Assembly (NCBI RefSeq): GCF_900142885.1
Contig: NZ_FRCL01000011.1
Location: 1 to 64,000 of the forward strand
Length of the DNA: 64,000 nucleotides
Origin: Flavobacterium xinjiangense
Lineage (GTDB): Bacteria > Bacteroidota > Bacteroidia > Flavobacteriales > Flavobacteriaceae
Direction: 5' to 3'
Part shown: in pieces, positions 41,435 to 50,580 of the stretch
Layout: every line of letters begins with the position of its first letter
How positions within the stretch are numbered: the first letter of the stretch is position 1
Position numbers and translations under genes: made by a program
Notes under the pieces: model-generated
Told to the model about the DNA's origin: nothing
Database searches by the model: none
What the model saw: only the letters and a program-made list of their open reading frames with translations

Positions 41435-41986
41435 CTATCTTTTATTCTGAATGATTTCTGCCAATAGTTTCTTGGCGCGGAGGAGTTTTATTTTTACATT
41501 ACTCAAAGGCTCATCAATTTTATTCGCAATTTCCTGATAACTCATTTCCTGAAAATAACGAAGTTGAATTACTTCTTGATAATGGGGTTTAAGCTCTTTG
41601 ATAAACTGAAGTAGCTGAGAAAGATTTTGTTCCGTAATCAATTCATCTTCTGCCGATGGAGTAGTGTCGGCAATATTATACGCTTGTTGGTCTTCTTCAT
41701 CTGTAATTTCGACAAAAAGACTTGATTTCTTTTTTCGAAGCAAATCAATATGTACGTTTTTTGCAATTGCAATAAGCCAAGTGTTAAACTGAAATTCCGA
41801 ATTATAAGTAGCTATTTTATCAAAAGCTTTCGAAAAAGTTTCAATAGTAATGTCCTCTGCATTCGTCTCGTTTTCCGTGCGTTTGAGCATGAAACCATAC
41901 ACTTCGTTCCAATAATAATCCAATAGAAAAGTGAAGGCAACCTGGTCACCTTGTTTCGCTTTTTCTATTTGTTTGTTTATTTCCAA
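41435..41986 (-). CDS. Sigma-70 family (ECF-like) sigma factor
   Basis: A 183-residue sigma factor with regions 2 and 4 only. Region 2 is about 12-90: the N-terminus EINKQIEKAKQGDQVAFTFL, then EDITIETFSKAFDKIATY and FNTWLIAIAKNVHIDLLRKK, which bind the -10 element. Region 4 is about 115-180 (LKPHYQEVIQLRYFQEMSY and EIANKIDEPLSNVKIKLLRA), a helix-turn-helix for the -35 element. The start is a TTG at 41986, since no in-frame ATG precedes the core. The gene overlaps the glycosyltransferase gene by 10 bases. No anti-sigma factor gene follows, so how it is controlled is unclear. Confidence 0.9.
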   Translation of the reverse strand: MEINKQIEKAKQGDQVAFTFLLDYYWNEVYGFMLKRTENETNAEDITIETFSKAFDKIATYNSEFQFNTWLIAIAKNVHIDLLRKKKSSLFVEITDEEDQQAYNIADTTPSAEDELITEQNLSQLLQFIKELKPHYQEVIQLRYFQEMSYQEIANKIDEPLSNVKIKLLRAKKLLAEIIQNKR

Positions 41987-43083
41987 TGTACCGGTTTTGA
42001 GAATGTATTTGTTATAAAGATATTAATTTGTGTGAATATAAGTACTAATTCGATTGCCGGATACCAATATATCACATCTTTTTCTTTTAATTTCCCTGCC
42101 GAAAACCCAATAACTATCCAAGCTATTATGTATCGGACGCAAAATAAGCCTAATACTATCATCCACTGAAACTGAAAAGCTAGTAATACGATGGCCAGTA
42201 GTATGAAAAGCAACTGCGAACAGTAGAATACTCCTAACTGAAATTTATCGAACTTTTTGTAATAGTTTGCCGTAGCAATATGTCTTCTTTTTTGTATGAT
42301 CCAGTCTTTGTAAGTCGTTTTTGGCTTAGAATAAGTGAAACTTTCAGGCATAAAAGCAGTGGTTGTATTTCTCGCAGTAGCAGCTTGATTGACAAATAAA
42401 TCATCATCGCCTGAACGAACTTTCATGTGTTCTATAAAACCATTTACATTAAAAAATTCTTCTTTTTTATAGGCTAGATTTCTACCTACGCCCATATAGG
42501 GATGACCCATTTTTGCCCAGGAAAAATATTGCATGGCCGTAAGCAAAGTTTCGAAACGAATTATTTTATTCAAAAATGAATTAGCAACTTTTTCATATTT
42601 ACCATAGCCCAAAACAATTGTTTTTTGCATTGTAAATTGAGAACTCATTGCCGTAATCCATTCTTTTGATGTAGGATAGCAATCCGCATCAGTAAACAAT
42701 AAATATTCTTTTTTTGCGGCCTTTATACCTAACGTTAAAGCGTATTTTTTGTTGCCCCAAAAGGCCTCATTGTTTTGCACTTTAACCAAACGTACATTTG
42801 GATATTGTTTTTCAAAACCTTCAAATATAGCTAAGGTGTGATCACTTGAAGCATCGTCAATTAAGACAATTTCAAAATCTGGATAGTTCTGTTCAGCCAG
42901 TAACGGAATAAAATTTGTTACATTTTCTTCTTCGTTTTTGGCACAAACAATAACCGATATCGGGATTTTTTTTGGAGTTATCTTCTGCGCTTTTGCGAAA
43001 GCGAATTTCCCAAAAAAGCCTAAGTAAAACAAAATCTGAACCGCAACAATAAAAATAAAAAAGTAAAGAATGATTATAAGCAT
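41977..43083 (-). CDS. Family 2 glycosyltransferase with membrane anchors
   Basis: A 368-residue GT2 transferase. An N-terminal membrane helix (LYFFIFIVAVQILFYLGFF) is followed by the GT-A domain: ISVIVCAKNEEENV, VLIDDASSDHT, FTDADCYP (metal-binding DxD) and the acceptor-side RSGDDDLFVNQ. Two or three C-terminal helices (about 285-345) complete a processive or lipid-acceptor topology. The donor sugar and product are unknown. Its last bases overlap the sigma factor start, so the two are translationally coupled. A 16-base perfect palindrome lies between its -7 box and ATG. Confidence 0.9.
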   Translation of the reverse strand: MLIIILYFFIFIVAVQILFYLGFFGKFAFAKAQKITPKKIPISVIVCAKNEEENVTNFIPLLAEQNYPDFEIVLIDDASSDHTLAIFEGFEKQYPNVRLVKVQNNEAFWGNKKYALTLGIKAAKKEYLLFTDADCYPTSKEWITAMSSQFTMQKTIVLGYGKYEKVANSFLNKIIRFETLLTAMQYFSWAKMGHPYMGVGRNLAYKKEEFFNVNGFIEHMKVRSGDDDLFVNQAATARNTTTAFMPESFTYSKPKTTYKDWIIQKRRHIATANYYKKFDKFQLGVFYCSQLLFILLAIVLLAFQFQWMIVLGLFCVRYIIAWIVIGFSAGKLKEKDVIYWYPAIELVLIFTQINIFITNTFSKPVHWK

Positions 43084-43104
43084 CGGAGTTTAATGAGTTT
43101 CTAA

Positions 43105-43120
43105 TCCCGAAATTTCGGGA
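43105..43120. promoter_or_regulatory. 16-base perfect palindrome near the predicted transcription start
   Basis: TCCCGAAATTTCGGGA is fully self-complementary. It begins five bases inside the expected transcript from the box at 43126 and precedes the glycosyltransferase ATG by 21 bases, the position of an operator or a short leader hairpin. Confidence 0.4.
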
Positions 43121-43125
43121 GAATG

Positions 43126-43133
43126 CAAAGGTA
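43126..43133 (-). promoter_or_regulatory. -7 box (TACCTTTG) of the GT2-sigma unit
   Basis: An exact TAnnTTTG match on the minus strand, 42 bases before the ATG at 43083. Confidence 0.5.
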
Positions 43134-43182
43134 TGAATAGAATTAGGAATTGTTAATCATAAACTGTGAATTTTAAAAGAAT

Positions 43183-43797
43183 TTATCTTGGACATTTCTT
43201 CATTTCATTTGCGACAGCAATGGACTGATTTGTGTTGGTTTTTTCCAACTCAGAAATGATGTTTTGGTAGTTCTTGTCGTCACGGTTTTGCGACATTTTT
43301 TGTTGGGCCTGAATTTCTTCGATTTCGATTTCAAAAGCTATAATTCCCCGACTTTGCATCATAGTTTTCTCAGATAAATCTTCTATTCGAACAGGGTTTT
43401 CGGAATTTTGTTCGTATTTATCTACTAGTCTTTTCAGCGATTGAATAACTGCATCGCCTTCAATAGTTTTGATTTTTCCGTAAACATGAACTGCAATATA
43501 ATTCCATGTCGGTACATTTTCGTGATCGTACCAGGAAGGAGAGATGTAAGAATGTGGTCCTGAAAAAATGGCTAATATTTGGTCATTCTCCGCAAAGCCT
43601 TTCCATTGTGGATTTTCTTTAGAAATATGTCCCTCTAAAATTGTTTTCCCACCTTTATTGGTACCCAGTTCTAACGGAATATGAGTTGCCCACAATTTTC
43701 CGTTGGTTTGATTGATTAGAATACCAAAACTGTTTTCTTTTAGAAAAGCGGTAATGGCTTCTTGATTTTCGTTTTTGTAGATATCTGGAATAAACAT
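43183..43797 (-). CDS. PaiB-like FMN-binding protein
   Basis: A 204-residue protein of the PaiB / FMN-binding negative transcriptional regulator family, with an FMN split-barrel fold like pyridoxamine 5'-phosphate oxidase. The opening MFIPDIYKNENQEAITAFLK, the segments GILINQTNGKLWATHIPLEL and ILAIFSGPHSYISPSWY, and VPTWNYIAVHVYGKI are diagnostic. In Bacillus, PaiB affects expression of degradative enzymes, but DNA binding by the family is poorly supported. It should be a soluble flavin- or heme-binding protein. It is a separate unit from murB, 33 bases away on the same strand. Confidence 0.88.
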   Translation of the reverse strand: MFIPDIYKNENQEAITAFLKENSFGILINQTNGKLWATHIPLELGTNKGGKTILEGHISKENPQWKGFAENDQILAIFSGPHSYISPSWYDHENVPTWNYIAVHVYGKIKTIEGDAVIQSLKRLVDKYEQNSENPVRIEDLSEKTMMQSRGIIAFEIEIEEIQAQQKMSQNRDDKNYQNIISELEKTNTNQSIAVANEMKKCPR

Positions 43798-43830
43798 GTT
43801 AGTTTTGGATTAAGGTTTTCAAATTAAAAA

Positions 43831-44844
43831 TTAAATCACATTCACTTCGGCCTCAATATGAATTCCAAAAGTCTTAAAAATGGTGTCCTGAATATTCTTG
43901 GAAACATTCAAAATTTCCTGTCCCGTTGCATTGCCGTAATTGACTAAAACCAACGCTTGATTTTTATGTATTCCAGCATCGCCAAAACGTTTTCCTTTGA
44001 AACCTGCTTGTTCAATGAGCCAGCCTGCGGGAACTTTTACTTCGGTATCCGATATATCGAAATATTTCATTTCCGGAAATTGATGATGAATTTTCTCAAA
44101 ATCAGATTTTAAGAGAATAGGGTTTTTAAAGAAACTTCCACTATTTCCCAATTCTTTTGGATCTGGTAATTTGCTTTGACGAATCGCAATAACCGCATTA
44201 CTCACGTCCTTTAAAGTAGGATTGGTAATGTCATTCTTTGCTAATTCAGCTGTAATATCACCGTAAGAGGTATTGATTTTATGATTGCGTTTTGTCAGTT
44301 TAAAAACAACCGATGTAATAACAAATTGATTTTTAGCTTCGTTTTTGAAAACGCTTTCTCGATAGCCAAAATGACAATCTTCTTTGAGGAACGTTTTTAT
44401 TTCTTGATTTTCGATAGTCATTGCTTCGCAGGAAACAAAAGTGTCTTTGATTTCAGTACCATAAGCACCTATGTTTTGAACAGGAGTTGTGCCTACATTT
44501 CCCGGAATTAACGACATGTTTTCCAGTCCTCCAAAATTCAGGTCAATTGTCCAAAGCACAAATTCATGCCAGTTTTCACCGGCCTGACTTTCGACCCAAA
44601 CAAAATCTTCATTTTCTGCGATGATTTTTTTTCCTTTCAAGTCGATATGAATGACTAGGGCATCAATATCTTTTGTCAAAAGCATGTTGCTTCCTCCTCC
44701 TAAAATAAATTTTTTCTGTGCTTTATTTTCTTCTAAAATAACTTTCAAATCGTCTGCAGAATGAACCGCTGCGAATTGTTTTGCTTTGGCTTCAATGCCA
44801 AATGTATTGTATTTTTTTAAAGAGATATTAAGTTGTACTTCCAT
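43831..44844 (-). CDS. murB: UDP-N-acetylenolpyruvoylglucosamine reductase
   Basis: A 337-residue FAD enzyme that reduces enolpyruvyl-UDP-GlcNAc to UDP-N-acetylmuramate, the second committed step of peptidoglycan synthesis. The FAD-binding segments are ILGGGSNMLL (about 47-56) and LIPGNVGTTPVQNIGAYG. The Tyr-containing loop GYRESVF (about 161) and catalytic Ser236 in GNSGSFFKNP mark the type I (E. coli-like) enzyme. The C-terminal domain has VPAGWLIEQAGFKGKRFGDAGIH. The ATG at 44844 lies 25 bases from an exact -7 box. Confidence 0.96.
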   Translation of the reverse strand: MEVQLNISLKKYNTFGIEAKAKQFAAVHSADDLKVILEENKAQKKFILGGGSNMLLTKDIDALVIHIDLKGKKIIAENEDFVWVESQAGENWHEFVLWTIDLNFGGLENMSLIPGNVGTTPVQNIGAYGTEIKDTFVSCEAMTIENQEIKTFLKEDCHFGYRESVFKNEAKNQFVITSVVFKLTKRNHKINTSYGDITAELAKNDITNPTLKDVSNAVIAIRQSKLPDPKELGNSGSFFKNPILLKSDFEKIHHQFPEMKYFDISDTEVKVPAGWLIEQAGFKGKRFGDAGIHKNQALVLVNYGNATGQEILNVSKNIQDTIFKTFGIHIEAEVNVI

Positions 44845-44869
44845 AAAACAGATTGCTTTTTTGAACCCT

Positions 44870-44877
44870 CAAAAGTA
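44870..44877 (-). promoter_or_regulatory. -7 box (TACTTTTG) of murB
   Basis: An exact TAnnTTTG match on the minus strand, 26 bases before the murB ATG. It lies five bases past the stop of asnB. Confidence 0.5.
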
Positions 44878-44881
44878 AGGA

Positions 44882-46729
44882 TTAAAATTTATTTACGTAG
44901 GATTTCATCCAAATATGCATCATAAAAAGGGGCATAATATAAGGAGTCATATGATCATCTCCTTTTTGTAAATTCTGAACGAGCTTTTTGATGTTTATAT
45001 TTTCAAAATAAGGATTTTGAAAGAGATCACTTTTCGAAAATGATTCTAATTCTTCTTTAAAGGCGGGGCTTTTTGTGATATAATCGCCCCAAGGAGCGCT
45101 TAATCCCACTTTTCTGAATTTTAGGATTTCATCTGGTAATCGTTCTGCCATAGCTGATTTCAGAATGAATTTCCATTTTTTACCTGCAAATAACCATTTG
45201 TCCTCTAATGAGCCCAAACCAATGACTAATCTTGGATCCAAAAACGGTTCTCGACATTCAATGGAAGCGCCCATTGTGCAACGGTCGTTTCGGTCAAGCA
45301 ATGAACATAAGTACGTATGTTGGTCGAAATAAAGGGCCTGTCTGCGTAAATTATCCGGGTATAATGATTTTGCTTCTTTATAAATTTGTTTTCTGTATTC
45401 ATTTTTTGGAAGCGTTTCAATTCCATAATTCTCCTCAATATCTTTTGGATAAATATTAGAGCCATTAAAAATTACCAACTCAGATTTTTTACTGATTTGG
45501 GCATATCGCGTTAACTTTTCGTAACGAGGCTTATTTGTAAATAGGTCTAAATTGCCAATTGTTGCAATGGAATTCAATAAAGATGGATATTGCAAGGCTT
45601 TGTATCGAACGTAACCGCCCATTAATTCATCAGCTCCTTCACCGGAAAGTAATACTTTTACGGATGGTTTTGCCATTTGTGAAACTGCCAATAAGTGAGG
45701 TTCACTCAAATGCATGATAGGTTCGTCCTGAAAATAAGTAGCGCTTATTAATTTATCGTAAAGGTTTTTATTCTCTAATTGCATCGTATGAAAGCCATAA
45801 TCAAATTTCTCTGCCATCATTTTGGCTAGATGTGCTTCGTTATGTTCTTTCTCCTTGAAACCAATATTAAAAGTTTGTATGTCTTTGTATTTCTGATGGT
45901 GTAAAGAAGCCAAAACGGAAGAAGAATCCAATCCGCCGCTTAATAAAACACCAACAGGGACATCACTTACCATTCGTAATTTTATGGAATCGTCAAATGT
46001 TTCCCTGAACCATTCCACTGGATTTTTTATTTCAGGTTGGTTTTGAATTTCCTTTTTTAGATTCCACCATTTTTCGGTTGTAACTTTTCCTCCTTCGTCA
46101 ATGCTCATTATATGTCCGGGTAACACTTTTTTTACGTTTTCGTATAAAGTGTTTTCGCCGGCAACAAACCGATTAAATATATATTCTTCCAGTCCGTCTT
46201 GCGCCATTTTGAGAGGTACACCGGCTGTGAACAGTGCTTTTTGTTCGGACGCAAAATAGAAAGTCTCGTTGTAAAACGAATAATACAAAGGTTTGACGCC
46301 CATTCGGTCCCGAACAACGGTCAGCTTTTTTTCCATTTTATCCCAAATAGCAAAAGCAAACATACCGTTAAGACGGTTCAGCATTTTTAAGCCATGCAAT
46401 TGAAATAGCTTCAACAAAACTTCAGTATCAGAATTTGTTCTGATATCAAATCCGTTACTTTTTAGTTCGGGATAAAATTCCTTGAAATTGTAAATTTCTC
46501 CATTATAAACAAGTACATATCTACCGTCATCTGAAAGAAAAGGCTGGTGTCCGGCTGCGGAGACGTCAAGAATTGATAACCTCCTATGTCCAAAACCAAT
46601 ATTATTTTCAACGAATAATCCTTTGTCATCAGGTCCGCGATGCTCTAGCGAATCGCGCATCTTTGTCAGAATGCGTTCGTCAACTTTTTTTTGTGATTGT
46701 AAATGCAAGATTCCATTAATTCCACACAT
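44882..46729 (-). CDS. asnB: Glutamine-hydrolysing asparagine synthase
   Basis: A 615-residue class II amidotransferase. Cys2 (MCGING) is the glutaminase nucleophile. The N-terminal domain (2-210) includes HRGPDDKGLF and VYNGEIYNF. The synthetase domain (from about 235) has the PP-loop LSGGLDSSSVLAS at 263 and LLSGEGADELMGGYVRYK near 365. The residue pattern and its pairing with a glycosyltransferase gene 2 bases upstream fit asnB copies that serve surface-glycan modification (WecE/capsule contexts). An ordinary role in asparagine synthesis is equally possible. Both genes are probably one transcript. Confidence 0.9.
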   Translation of the reverse strand: MCGINGILHLQSQKKVDERILTKMRDSLEHRGPDDKGLFVENNIGFGHRRLSILDVSAAGHQPFLSDDGRYVLVYNGEIYNFKEFYPELKSNGFDIRTNSDTEVLLKLFQLHGLKMLNRLNGMFAFAIWDKMEKKLTVVRDRMGVKPLYYSFYNETFYFASEQKALFTAGVPLKMAQDGLEEYIFNRFVAGENTLYENVKKVLPGHIMSIDEGGKVTTEKWWNLKKEIQNQPEIKNPVEWFRETFDDSIKLRMVSDVPVGVLLSGGLDSSSVLASLHHQKYKDIQTFNIGFKEKEHNEAHLAKMMAEKFDYGFHTMQLENKNLYDKLISATYFQDEPIMHLSEPHLLAVSQMAKPSVKVLLSGEGADELMGGYVRYKALQYPSLLNSIATIGNLDLFTNKPRYEKLTRYAQISKKSELVIFNGSNIYPKDIEENYGIETLPKNEYRKQIYKEAKSLYPDNLRRQALYFDQHTYLCSLLDRNDRCTMGASIECREPFLDPRLVIGLGSLEDKWLFAGKKWKFILKSAMAERLPDEILKFRKVGLSAPWGDYITKSPAFKEELESFSKSDLFQNPYFENINIKKLVQNLQKGDDHMTPYIMPLFMMHIWMKSYVNKF

Positions 46730-46731
46730 AG

Positions 46732-47802
46732 TTAATTGGGGCTGTTTGTGTTGATTAATTGGTGGTATTTATCAGCAATAATTTTCATATTTGTATTGTA
46801 ATTGGCATTTTCTTCCACAAATTTTCTGTTTTTCAAAACAGCATTATTTCTATGTTCACTATTCTCAAATGACCATATTAATTCATCAGCGAGCATTTCA
46901 TAATCATCAACCGGAATTAATTGGCCGTTTTCTCTTTGCTTAATCCAACTTTGGTTTCCTATTATGTCTGTGACAACAGGATAGCAATTGCAGGCCATTG
47001 CTTCAAATAAAGAAGCTGAAACTCCTTCTGTTGTTGGCATGCTGATGTAAATGTTAGATTGCTGTAATAGTTTAGGTAATTCTGTATTGGGAATTCTTCC
47101 GGTAAAGTTTACTTTATTTTCAATTTTTAGTTTTTTGGCCAATTCTTTCAATTTTGAAAGTTGGGTTCCGTCTCCTATAATTGTAAGTACGAAATCGATT
47201 CCCTTTTGGTTTAAAATACCAAAAGATTTTAAAATGATATCATGACGGTATTCCGGCAGCAAGGAGCGGGTTACAATAGCACAAATTTTTTCAGGATCAG
47301 CATTGTTTTTATTTGCAAATTGCACTAAATCAATTCCTTTTGGTAATACCAAAACTTTGCTCATATCTACCTTGGCTTCAATCATGGAAATAGTCATCAC
47401 TGGACCCCAAGCATGTATCAAATCTGCTTTTTGAAAAGCATAATGTTGAATGACTTTTTTTAACGGTAATAAAATGGATTTTTTAGGCCATAAATCTGTT
47501 TTGCCTTGTTGCGCAATTGCAACGGGTTTCACTCCGGATAAGGCGGCAAGAAAACCGTAACTGGTGGTTCTCTCGGCAATAACCATATCTGGCTGATGTA
47601 ATTTGATTATTTTTTTTATTTTAAAAAGGGCAAATTTAAATTCGAAAATCCTTAAAATTCGTTTGTGAATGCAATTACTAGGCATTTTTAATTCCCATGT
47701 AATGATTTCAAAATCCCCAAATTCTTTCAGACCATTCATCCATGTGATGGCATCAGCTCTGTAGGATTCTCCAAGGAAAAGTATTTTCTTTTTTTTTGCC
47801 AA
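46732..47802 (-). CDS. Family 4-like glycosyltransferase
   Basis: A 356-residue GT-B transferase. The N-terminal domain starts KKKKILFLGESYRADAITWM and includes MVIAERTTSYGFLAALSGVK. The C-terminal domain carries the donor-binding features of GT4: FVLTIIGDGTQLSKLKELA, VNFTGRIPNTELPKLLQQ and the SMPTTEGVSASLFEAMACNC motif, where EGVSASLFEA is the E-x7-E box that binds the nucleotide sugar. The start appears to be a TTG at 47802, because a stop is three codons upstream and the next ATG is too late. It precedes asnB by 2 bases. A role in surface glycan assembly is inferred. Confidence 0.88.
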   Translation of the reverse strand: MAKKKKILFLGESYRADAITWMNGLKEFGDFEIITWELKMPSNCIHKRILRIFEFKFALFKIKKIIKLHQPDMVIAERTTSYGFLAALSGVKPVAIAQQGKTDLWPKKSILLPLKKVIQHYAFQKADLIHAWGPVMTISMIEAKVDMSKVLVLPKGIDLVQFANKNNADPEKICAIVTRSLLPEYRHDIILKSFGILNQKGIDFVLTIIGDGTQLSKLKELAKKLKIENKVNFTGRIPNTELPKLLQQSNIYISMPTTEGVSASLFEAMACNCYPVVTDIIGNQSWIKQRENGQLIPVDDYEMLADELIWSFENSEHRNNAVLKNRKFVEENANYNTNMKIIADKYHQLINTNSPN

Positions 47803-47808
47803 AATAAA

Positions 47809-48483
47809 TTATTCTTCAGAAGTTAGCGCGCGATTGATAAAATCATTCAACGGTTTTAGTGCTATTAATTTTTTACTCACTGTAGCAACAAAATCTTTTT
47901 TTGTTACTGCTGAAATATCAATTCTCTGAGTAGACTCAAAGCTTTTTAGTTTTAATAAGTCAATCGCAGGATGGTCTTTTTCGTAACCTCTTGGAGGGTT
48001 TTTAAGTGTGTTTTTGTCATTTCGATCAAAATCGGTAAACTCTTTTTTGAACTCTTTTGCATTAAGGATTGCTTCTAAATCATCATGGAAATAAGCAATT
48101 TCTTTGCGCATTTTTTTTAAATCCTCAGGTTCAGGACAATACAGTCCTCCGGCAATAAAACTGGCTCCTTTTTCGATTTGAATATAATATCCTGAACGAT
48201 TCATTCCTTTTGCGCCCGAAGAAATCCAAATTCCTACATGCGATTTATATGGGGACTTGTCTTTGGAAAATCTGATATCCCGGTTGATTCTGAAAGTACA
48301 ATTTTTGACTTCCAGCATTTCCAGTGATGGGTCCAATGGTTTCATTGCATCGAGCAAATCGCCAATGAGCTGATGTAAATCTTTTTTGAAAGCTTCGTAC
48401 CGTTTTTTATTATCCAAAAACCAATCTCTATTGTTATTGGCTTTTAAATCTTCCAGAAATTGCAAAGTGTCTTTTGAAAGCAT
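47809..48483 (-). CDS. DUF2461 (TIGR02453) family protein
   Basis: A 224-residue soluble protein. Diagnostic segments are LQFLEDLKANNNRDWFLDNK at the start (NNNRDWFxxNK is nearly universal in the family), FRINRDIRFSKDKSPYKSHV, and GYYIQIEKGASFIAGGLYCPEPE near 105. It probably forms a single alpha/beta domain. The family is common in many bacteria and in fungi but has no known activity. The gene lies between a rhodanese-thioredoxin gene (7 bases upstream) and the glycosyltransferase, all on the minus strand, so it is within a probable operon. Confidence 0.85.
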   Translation of the reverse strand: MLSKDTLQFLEDLKANNNRDWFLDNKKRYEAFKKDLHQLIGDLLDAMKPLDPSLEMLEVKNCTFRINRDIRFSKDKSPYKSHVGIWISSGAKGMNRSGYYIQIEKGASFIAGGLYCPEPEDLKKMRKEIAYFHDDLEAILNAKEFKKEFTDFDRNDKNTLKNPPRGYEKDHPAIDLLKLKSFESTQRIDISAVTKKDFVATVSKKLIALKPLNDFINRALTSEE

Positions 48484-48490
48484 CTAAATA

Positions 48491-49189
48491 TTATTGTAAT
48501 TGTTTTTTTAAATCTTCTTCACTAATAAAACCGGAATGTTTCCATTTTACTTCTTTATTTTCATATAATAATAAAGTAGGGAGTTCGCTGATTTTCATTT
48601 CAGAGACTAAAGTTTTATTTTCATCAGCATTCAATCTTACAATTGTTACTTTATCAGCTAGCTCTTTTTGCATTTGTAAAATGTATGGAGCCATTTTTTT
48701 GCATGGAGCACACCATTCTGCATAGAAATTAATCAGTATTTTTTTGTCGGTATTTAATAATTCACTATATTCCTGACTGCACATTCCTACGATTTTGTCA
48801 CTTGGTTTAGACAATCCGGCCGCATCCCATTTTAGCATTCCGCCTTGCAATTCATAAATAGTGGTGAAGCCTAATTCTTCTAATTTTGCTGCAGCTTGTT
48901 TGCTTCTCCCTCCGCTTTTGCAATACACAAAAATAGGTTTTGTTTTATCGTATGTTGCTGCTTTGGTAACGAAATCAGTACCATTCCAATTTACATTAGT
49001 GGCATTATCGATATGTCCCGAGATAAATTCTTCAGGAGTTCGAACATCTAGAATTTGTGCGTTTGGAGTTGCAGCAATTTTTTCAGCAAATGCTGCGGGC
49101 TCAATAGTTTTTATGTTTTTCGAAGTTTGTCCGTTACAGGATAACACGGCAAACGATATAATTAGGAGGAACATAAGACGGTATTTCAT
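48491..49189 (-). CDS. Exported rhodanese-thioredoxin fusion lipoprotein
   Basis: A 232-residue lipoprotein with two domains. The signal ends in AVLSC (Cys18), so it should be lipid-anchored on the periplasmic side. A rhodanese domain covers about 28-125, with ILDVRTPEEFISGHI and the active-site loop VYCKSGGRSKQAA (Cys90). A thioredoxin domain covers about 140-232, with the active site EWCAPCKKMAP (Cys160 and Cys163). The order rhodanese then thioredoxin suggests transfer of sulfur or disulfide redox equivalents outside the cytoplasm. Substrates are unknown. The ATG at 49189 is used. It heads the unit with DUF2461. Confidence 0.92.
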   Translation of the reverse strand: MKYRLMFLLIISFAVLSCNGQTSKNIKTIEPAAFAEKIAATPNAQILDVRTPEEFISGHIDNATNVNWNGTDFVTKAATYDKTKPIFVYCKSGGRSKQAAAKLEELGFTTIYELQGGMLKWDAAGLSKPSDKIVGMCSQEYSELLNTDKKILINFYAEWCAPCKKMAPYILQMQKELADKVTIVRLNADENKTLVSEMKISELPTLLLYENKEVKWKHSGFISEEDLKKQLQ

Positions 49190-49269
49190 GGCAAATAAGA
49201 TTTGAAATTTGTGTAGGCTAAAGTAGGTAATTTTTCAACTTTTGAATTATATAAACTATTAAATAAAAG

Positions 49270-50349
49270 TTATAAATTAAAAATTTTATAGCTCTGATGT
49301 GTCGATTTCACGATGGTTTCTGTGCGTTCAGGATGTGTGTCTGAAATAAACAGCTGTCCAAAAGTATCGCTATTGACCATTTCGATGATCTTAGCCACCC
49401 TGCTTTCGTCTAATTTGTCGAATATATCATCAAAAAGTAGAATAGGTTTTACGCCACTTTGTTTTTTTAAAAATTCAAATTGGGCTAGTTTCAGTGCAAT
49501 CAAAAACGATTTTTGTTGGCCTTGTGAACCAAATTTTTTGATGGGATGATTGTCGATTTCAAATGATAAATCATCTTTATGAGTTCCTACGCTTGTGTAA
49601 TGTAAAGCTCTGTCTTTATTGATGTTTTCTTGTAAAAGTGTCAATAAATTATTTTCGAATAAATGGCTTTCGTATATTAATTGCACTGTTTCCTGAGAGC
49701 CCGTTATCGCTTGATGATGCACATTGAAAATAGGGATAAACTGATCGATAAATTCTTTTCTTTTTTCGAAAATATATTTTCCAAAACTATTAAGCTGCTC
49801 ATTATATATAGATAGAGTGTCATTCTCAAAAACATGGTTCAGCGCGAAATATTTCAACAAAGCATTACGCTGGCTCATTACTTTTTGGTATTGAATGAGT
49901 TGTTGCAAATAGTGGGAATCCAATTGCGAAATGACGCTGTCCATAAACTTTCGTCTCGTTTCGCTGCCTTCAACAATCAAATCCGTGTCAGCAGGTGAAA
50001 TAATAACCAAAGGAATGAAACCAATATGATCTGAAAATTTATCGTAGGCTTTTCCGTTACGCTTTAATATCTTTTTCTGTCCTTTTTTTAGGCTGCAAAG
50101 AATTTGTTCGTTTCTTTCGTTTTTTACGAATTCAGCATCAATCACAAAAAACTCTTCGCCATGTTTAATATTCTGAACGGCTAATGGATTGAAATAGCTT
50201 TTACCGTAAGATAAATGGTAGATTGCATCAAGCACATTCGTCTTTCCTATTCCGTTTTTGCCTACAAAACAATTTATTTTGGTGTCAAATTCGAAATTTG
50301 CTTCCGAAAAATTCTTATAATTGAATAATGAAATCTTTTTTAAATACAT
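49270..50349 (-). CDS. recF: DNA replication and repair protein RecF
   Basis: A 359-residue SMC-like ATPase that helps load RecA at single-strand gaps with RecO and RecR. The N-terminus has [20 protein letters not shown] and the Walker [18 protein letters not shown] (about 30-46). The signature region ([18 protein letters not shown]) and Walker [17 protein letters not shown] lie near 275-315. SDTHPER near 335 ends the conserved core. Length is normal. The dnaA/dnaN genes that often neighbour recF are absent, so the classical origin context is not preserved. It is divergent from the TPR gene. Confidence 0.96.
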   Translation of the reverse strand: MYLKKISLFNYKNFSEANFEFDTKINCFVGKNGIGKTNVLDAIYHLSYGKSYFNPLAVQNIKHGEEFFVIDAEFVKNERNEQILCSLKKGQKKILKRNGKAYDKFSDHIGFIPLVIISPADTDLIVEGSETRRKFMDSVISQLDSHYLQQLIQYQKVMSQRNALLKYFALNHVFENDTLSIYNEQLNSFGKYIFEKRKEFIDQFIPIFNVHHQAITGSQETVQLIYESHLFENNLLTLLQENINKDRALHYTSVGTHKDDLSFEIDNHPIKKFGSQGQQKSFLIALKLAQFEFLKKQSGVKPILLFDDIFDKLDESRVAKIIEMVNSDTFGQLFISDTHPERTETIVKSTHQSYKIFNL

Positions 50350-50550
50350 GGGAAAGCTTGCTGGTATTGAGAACTTTGATGTTTTTTAACAAGTTTTTCA
50401 AAGCGGGTGCAAATTATTGAAAAATATCGATAAAAATGGCTTTTAGATTTTTTCTCTGCTAATTATTTTGCCTTTGGAAAGAAAGAACCTCCAGTATTAT
50501 TTTTTTTGAATATAAAAGCATATTTTTTGTGTCGGTTTGAATAAAAATTT

Positions 50551-50558
50551 TATTTTTG
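50551..50558 (+). promoter_or_regulatory. Promoter of the TPR-ribH unit (TATTTTTG)
   Basis: An exact -7 TAnnTTTG match with a TTTG at 50526-50529 (21-base spacing), 22 bases before the ATG at 50581. Confidence 0.55.
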
Positions 50559-50580
50559 CGATTCACTAAATTAAAAATAA

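Noticed and set aside
44882-47802. Complete capsule or O-antigen biosynthesis cluster
   Set aside because: Only a glycosyltransferase and asnB are adjacent. There is no flippase, polymerase, sugar-nucleotide or chain-length gene.
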